DNA from: Acidimicrobiales bacterium | GTDB lineage: Bacteria; Actinomycetota; Acidimicrobiia; Acidimicrobiales; VFJN01 | Assembly (NCBI GenBank): GCA_035316325.1 | Contig: DATHJB010000126.1 | Coordinates: 1-36,801, forward strand | Direction: 5' to 3' | DNA length: 36,801 nucleotides | Shown here: positions 33,276 to 36,801 of the stretch, one piece after another | Numbering within the stretch: position 1 is the first letter of the stretch | Layout: each line of letters starts with the position of its first letter | Notes under the pieces: model-generated | Databases searched by the model: none | What the model saw: only the letters and a program-made list of their open reading frames with translations | What the model was told of the DNA's origin: nothing | Translations under genes and position numbers: made by a program

Positions 33276-33953
33276 GTGCCCCGAGGCCTCACCCGACGAC
33301 TCCCGATCCTCCTCGTGGCGACCGCGCTCACCGGCGTGGTCGCGAGCGGCTGCGCCGACGAGGCCGCCGCGGCCCGTGTGGGCGACGCCACCATCTCCAA
33401 CGACGACGTGATGACCCAGGTCACCGCGCTCTACGGCAACAACCGGCTGTGGCAGGCGCTCGACCAGCAGAACGGCCAGCAGCCGGGCAGCTCGCGGTCG
33501 CAGCTCCGGGGCGACGCTCCGGGGAGCTACGCCCAGTCGTTCGTGGCCAACGTCCTCCAGGAGCAGGTCACGTTCGCCCTCGTCGACCAGCTCTTCGACG
33601 ACGAGGGCGCCGAGGTGTCCGACGCGCACCTCCAGGCCGCCGAGCAGGCGCAACAGCAGCAGTACGGCGAGTTCTTCGCGGAGTTCCCCGAGGACTACCA
33701 GGACGACCAGATCGACCACTACTCCCGCCTGATCAGCCTCCAGGACAGCCTCGGCGAGGACGGTTTCAGCGAGGCGCTCGACAGCCTCATCGACGAGACC
33801 GACATCGAGGTGAGCTCCCGCTACGGCAGCTGGGATGCCCAGGCGTTCAAGGACTCGCCGGAGCAGCTCGCCGTCGTCCCACCTCCGGGGCCCGCCTCGG
33901 CGCCCGGAGCGCCGGCGGCGCCCCCGGCGGCCCCGGCGGCCCCGGGGAACTGA
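33276..33953 (+). CDS. SurA-N-like lipoprotein without a PPIase domain
   Basis: 225 residues from the GTG at 33276 (VPRGLTRRLPILLVA). The signal ends in a lipobox, VASGC. AARVGDATISNDDVMTQVTALYG is the start of SurA_N/trigger-factor-type chaperone domains. It is followed by helices rich in Gln, Asp and Glu (AEQAQQQQYGEFFAEFPEDYQDDQIDHY). No parvulin isomerase domain is present. The last 25 residues are a Pro/Ala repeat. It probably sits on the outer face of the membrane as a folding helper, but this rests on the N-terminal similarity alone. It lies between mfd and mazG; 9 nt separate it from mazG, suggesting one transcript. Confidence 0.75.
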   Translation: MPRGLTRRLPILLVATALTGVVASGCADEAAAARVGDATISNDDVMTQVTALYGNNRLWQALDQQNGQQPGSSRSQLRGDAPGSYAQSFVANVLQEQVTFALVDQLFDDEGAEVSDAHLQAAEQAQQQQYGEFFAEFPEDYQDDQIDHYSRLISLQDSLGEDGFSEALDSLIDETDIEVSSRYGSWDAQAFKDSPEQLAVVPPPGPASAPGAPAAPPAAPAAPGN

Positions 33954-33962
33954 CGGCGGCGG

Positions 33963-35324
33963 GTGGACGGCTCGGCCTCGGCGGGGCCCCGGGTCGTCGT
34001 CTGCGGGCTGGGGCCGGCGACGTCCGACCTGGTCACGGCGGCGACGACGGCCGCCATCGCCCGCATCCCTCGGCGCTTCCTGCGCACGGCCCGGCACCCG
34101 TCGGCCGGGGTCGTGGGTGAGGCGACCACGTTCGACGGGCTCTACGAGACGGCCGAGTCGTTCGACGAGGTGTACGACGGCATCGTCGCGGCCCTGGTGG
34201 CGGCGGCGACCGAGCACGGCGAGGTGCTCTACGCGGTGCCGGGCTCGCCGGTGGTCGCCGAGTCGTCGGTGGAGCGGCTGCGGGCCGACGGCCGGGTGTC
34301 GGTCGAGGTGCTGCCGGCGCTGTCGTTCCTCGACCTGGCCTGGGAGCGCCTGGGTGTCGACCCGCTCGACGCCGGCGTGCGCCTGGTCGACGGCCACCGC
34401 TTCGGGGTCGAGGCGGCGGGGGAGCGGGGGCCGCTCCTGGTCGCCCAGTGCGACCACCGCGACGTGCTGTCGGAGGTGAAGCTCGCCCTCGCCGAGGTCT
34501 TTGAAGGGAAACGACCCGAATGGGGTCGTTTCCCTTCAAAGAGCGAGTCGGTCGTCACGGTCCTCCAGCGCCTGGGGCTACCCGACGAGCGCGTCGCCAC
34601 CGTCGCCTGGCCCGACCTCGACCGCGAGGTCGACCCCGACCACCTCACGTCGCTGTACATCCCCCGCCTGGCCGCGCCGGTCGCCGGCGAGGTGGCCGCC
34701 TTCGCCGAGGTCGTCCACCGCCTCCGCCAGGACTGCCCCTGGGACCGCGAGCAGGATCACCACAGCCTGCGCCGTCACCTGCTGGAGGAGTCCTACGAGG
34801 TGCTCGAGGCCATCGACCACCTCGACGCGGAGTCGGGCGAGGGCTTCGACGAGCTGGAGGAGGAGCTGGGCGACCTGCTCTTCCAGGTGGTGTTCCACGC
34901 CACCATCGCCGCCGAGGAGGGCCGCTTCACCCTCGCCGACGTCGCCCGGGGCATCAACGAGAAGCTGGTCCACCGGCACCCCCACGTGTTCGGCGACGTC
35001 GAGGCGTCGTCGGCCGAGGACGTCCTGGCCACCTGGGAGCAGAACAAGATGGTGGAGAAGGGCCGGGAGAGCGTGATGGACGGGATCCCCGCCACGCTGC
35101 CGGCGCTCCTCTACGCCCTGAAGGTGCAGAAGCGGGCGGCGTCCGAGGGTGTCGACTGGCGGGAGCTCGCCGATCCCGGCGACGGCGACGACCTGGGCAA
35201 CCGGCTGTTGACCCTGGTCGACGAGGCCCGGGACGCCGACGTCGACCCCGAGTCGGCCCTGCGCATCGCCGCCGAGCACCTCCGCGACCGCTACCGAGCC
35301 CGTTCGACCGGTCCCGGTGGGTGA
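33963..35324 (+). CDS. mazG: MazG nucleotide pyrophosphohydrolase with N-terminal tetrapyrrole-methylase-like domain and in-frame palindromic insert
   Basis: 453 residues from a GTG 9 nt after the previous stop. The N-terminal half (about 8-235) is a YabN-like tetrapyrrole methylase fold: VVVCGLGPATSDLV, VLYAVPGSPVVAESSV, HLTSLYIPRLA. The MazG domain (about 250-400) has DCPWDREQDHHSLRRHLLEE and DELEEELGDLLFQVVFH, holding the EExxE...ExxD magnesium site. Then come VARGINEKLVHRHPHVFGD and WEQNKMVEKG. It hydrolyses (d)NTPs and so limits mutagenic nucleotides. Residues about 180-193 (FEGKRPEWGRFPSK) are encoded by a 45-nt palindrome almost identical to an intergenic repeat in this window. The segment falls before VVTVLQRLGLPDERV near the end of the methylase domain, and the insert keeps the frame. 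Confidence 0.93.
   Translation: MDGSASAGPRVVVCGLGPATSDLVTAATTAAIARIPRRFLRTARHPSAGVVGEATTFDGLYETAESFDEVYDGIVAALVAAATEHGEVLYAVPGSPVVAESSVERLRADGRVSVEVLPALSFLDLAWERLGVDPLDAGVRLVDGHRFGVEAAGERGPLLVAQCDHRDVLSEVKLALAEVFEGKRPEWGRFPSKSESVVTVLQRLGLPDERVATVAWPDLDREVDPDHLTSLYIPRLAAPVAGEVAAFAEVVHRLRQDCPWDREQDHHSLRRHLLEESYEVLEAIDHLDAESGEGFDELEEELGDLLFQVVFHATIAAEEGRFTLADVARGINEKLVHRHPHVFGDVEASSAEDVLATWEQNKMVEKGRESVMDGIPATLPALLYALKVQKRAASEGVDWRELADPGDGDDLGNRLLTLVDEARDADVDPESALRIAAEHLRDRYRARSTGPGG
34498..34542. repeat. Palindromic element inside mazG (copy B)
   Basis: Left arm TCTTTGAAGGGAAACGACCC (34498-34517) and right arm 34523-34542 are perfect reverse complements over 20 bp, around a 5-nt centre GAATG. 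The total is 45 nt, exactly 15 codons, with no stop in the mazG frame. It matches the intergenic copy at 23793-23839 closely. Confidence 0.85.
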
Positions 35325-35328
35325 ATGA

Positions 35329-36801
<1,473 letters not shown>

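Overview
The window is a compact, very GC-rich stretch of bacterial chromosome, with third codon positions almost always G or C. Gene content and order point to an actinobacterium: a cytochrome bc1-aa3 respiratory gene set (ctaE-qcrC-qcrA-qcrB and ctaC-ctaD-ctaF, with the actinobacterial subunit CtaF), an HNH endonuclease of the DUF222/13E12 type, long-form ribosomal protein L25 (Ctc), and the housekeeping series glmU-prs ... rplY-pth and mfd-mazG-eno. A deep-branching class such as Acidimicrobiia is my inference. Many genes start with GTG, and several start codons lie 6-9 nt downstream of a TANNNT-like -10 box, so leaderless transcripts look common.

Layout. (1) 1-1150: the 3' end of an SGNH-hydrolase gene converges on a TetR regulator. 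(2) 1151-3425: a TTGACA-N17-GATACT promoter and a roughly 400-nt leader with a 14-bp hairpin precede an apparent three-gene operon: a variant acyl carrier protein, a GT1 glycosyltransferase and a small lipoyl/biotinyl-like protein. (3) 3464-5581: a GlmU-like gene that stops before the acetyltransferase active-site region, then prs. (4) 5590-8666: an HNH/DUF222 gene, a small Cys/His-rich protein, a HEAT-like protein and a membrane protein. (5) 8817-10124: rplY and pth, followed by a nested hairpin. (6) 10182-15527: a TetR gene and an FAD-dependent oxidoreductase, divergent from a zinc alcohol dehydrogenase, a limonene-monooxygenase-like LLM flavoprotein and an epoxide-hydrolase-type alpha/beta hydrolase. 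An inverted-repeat operator candidate lies between the two arms. (7) 15487-20090: ctaG, then ctaE-qcrC-qcrA-qcrB. (8) 20087-23781: an L,D-transpeptidase lipoprotein, a secreted protein, a membrane-anchored GH43 arabinanase-like enzyme and an AlkA-type DNA glycosylase. (9) 23849-26716: ctaC-ctaD-ctaF on the minus strand. (10) 26776-28589: a DrrAB-type ABC exporter. (11) 28840-36801: purU, mfd, a SurA-N-like lipoprotein, mazG, eno and the start of a further gene.

The respiratory genes together encode electron transfer from menaquinol through the Rieske/cyt b/diheme cyt c complex to the CuA-haem oxidase, plus a CtaG-type assembly factor. The most unusual sequence signal is a 45-47 bp palindromic element present twice. 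One copy sits between convergent genes (23793-23839). The other is a perfect 20-bp inverted repeat inside mazG (34498-34542), exactly 15 codons long and in frame, which resembles the way Rickettsia palindromic elements enter protein genes. The second most interesting region is the structured-leader ACP/glycosyltransferase/lipoyl operon.
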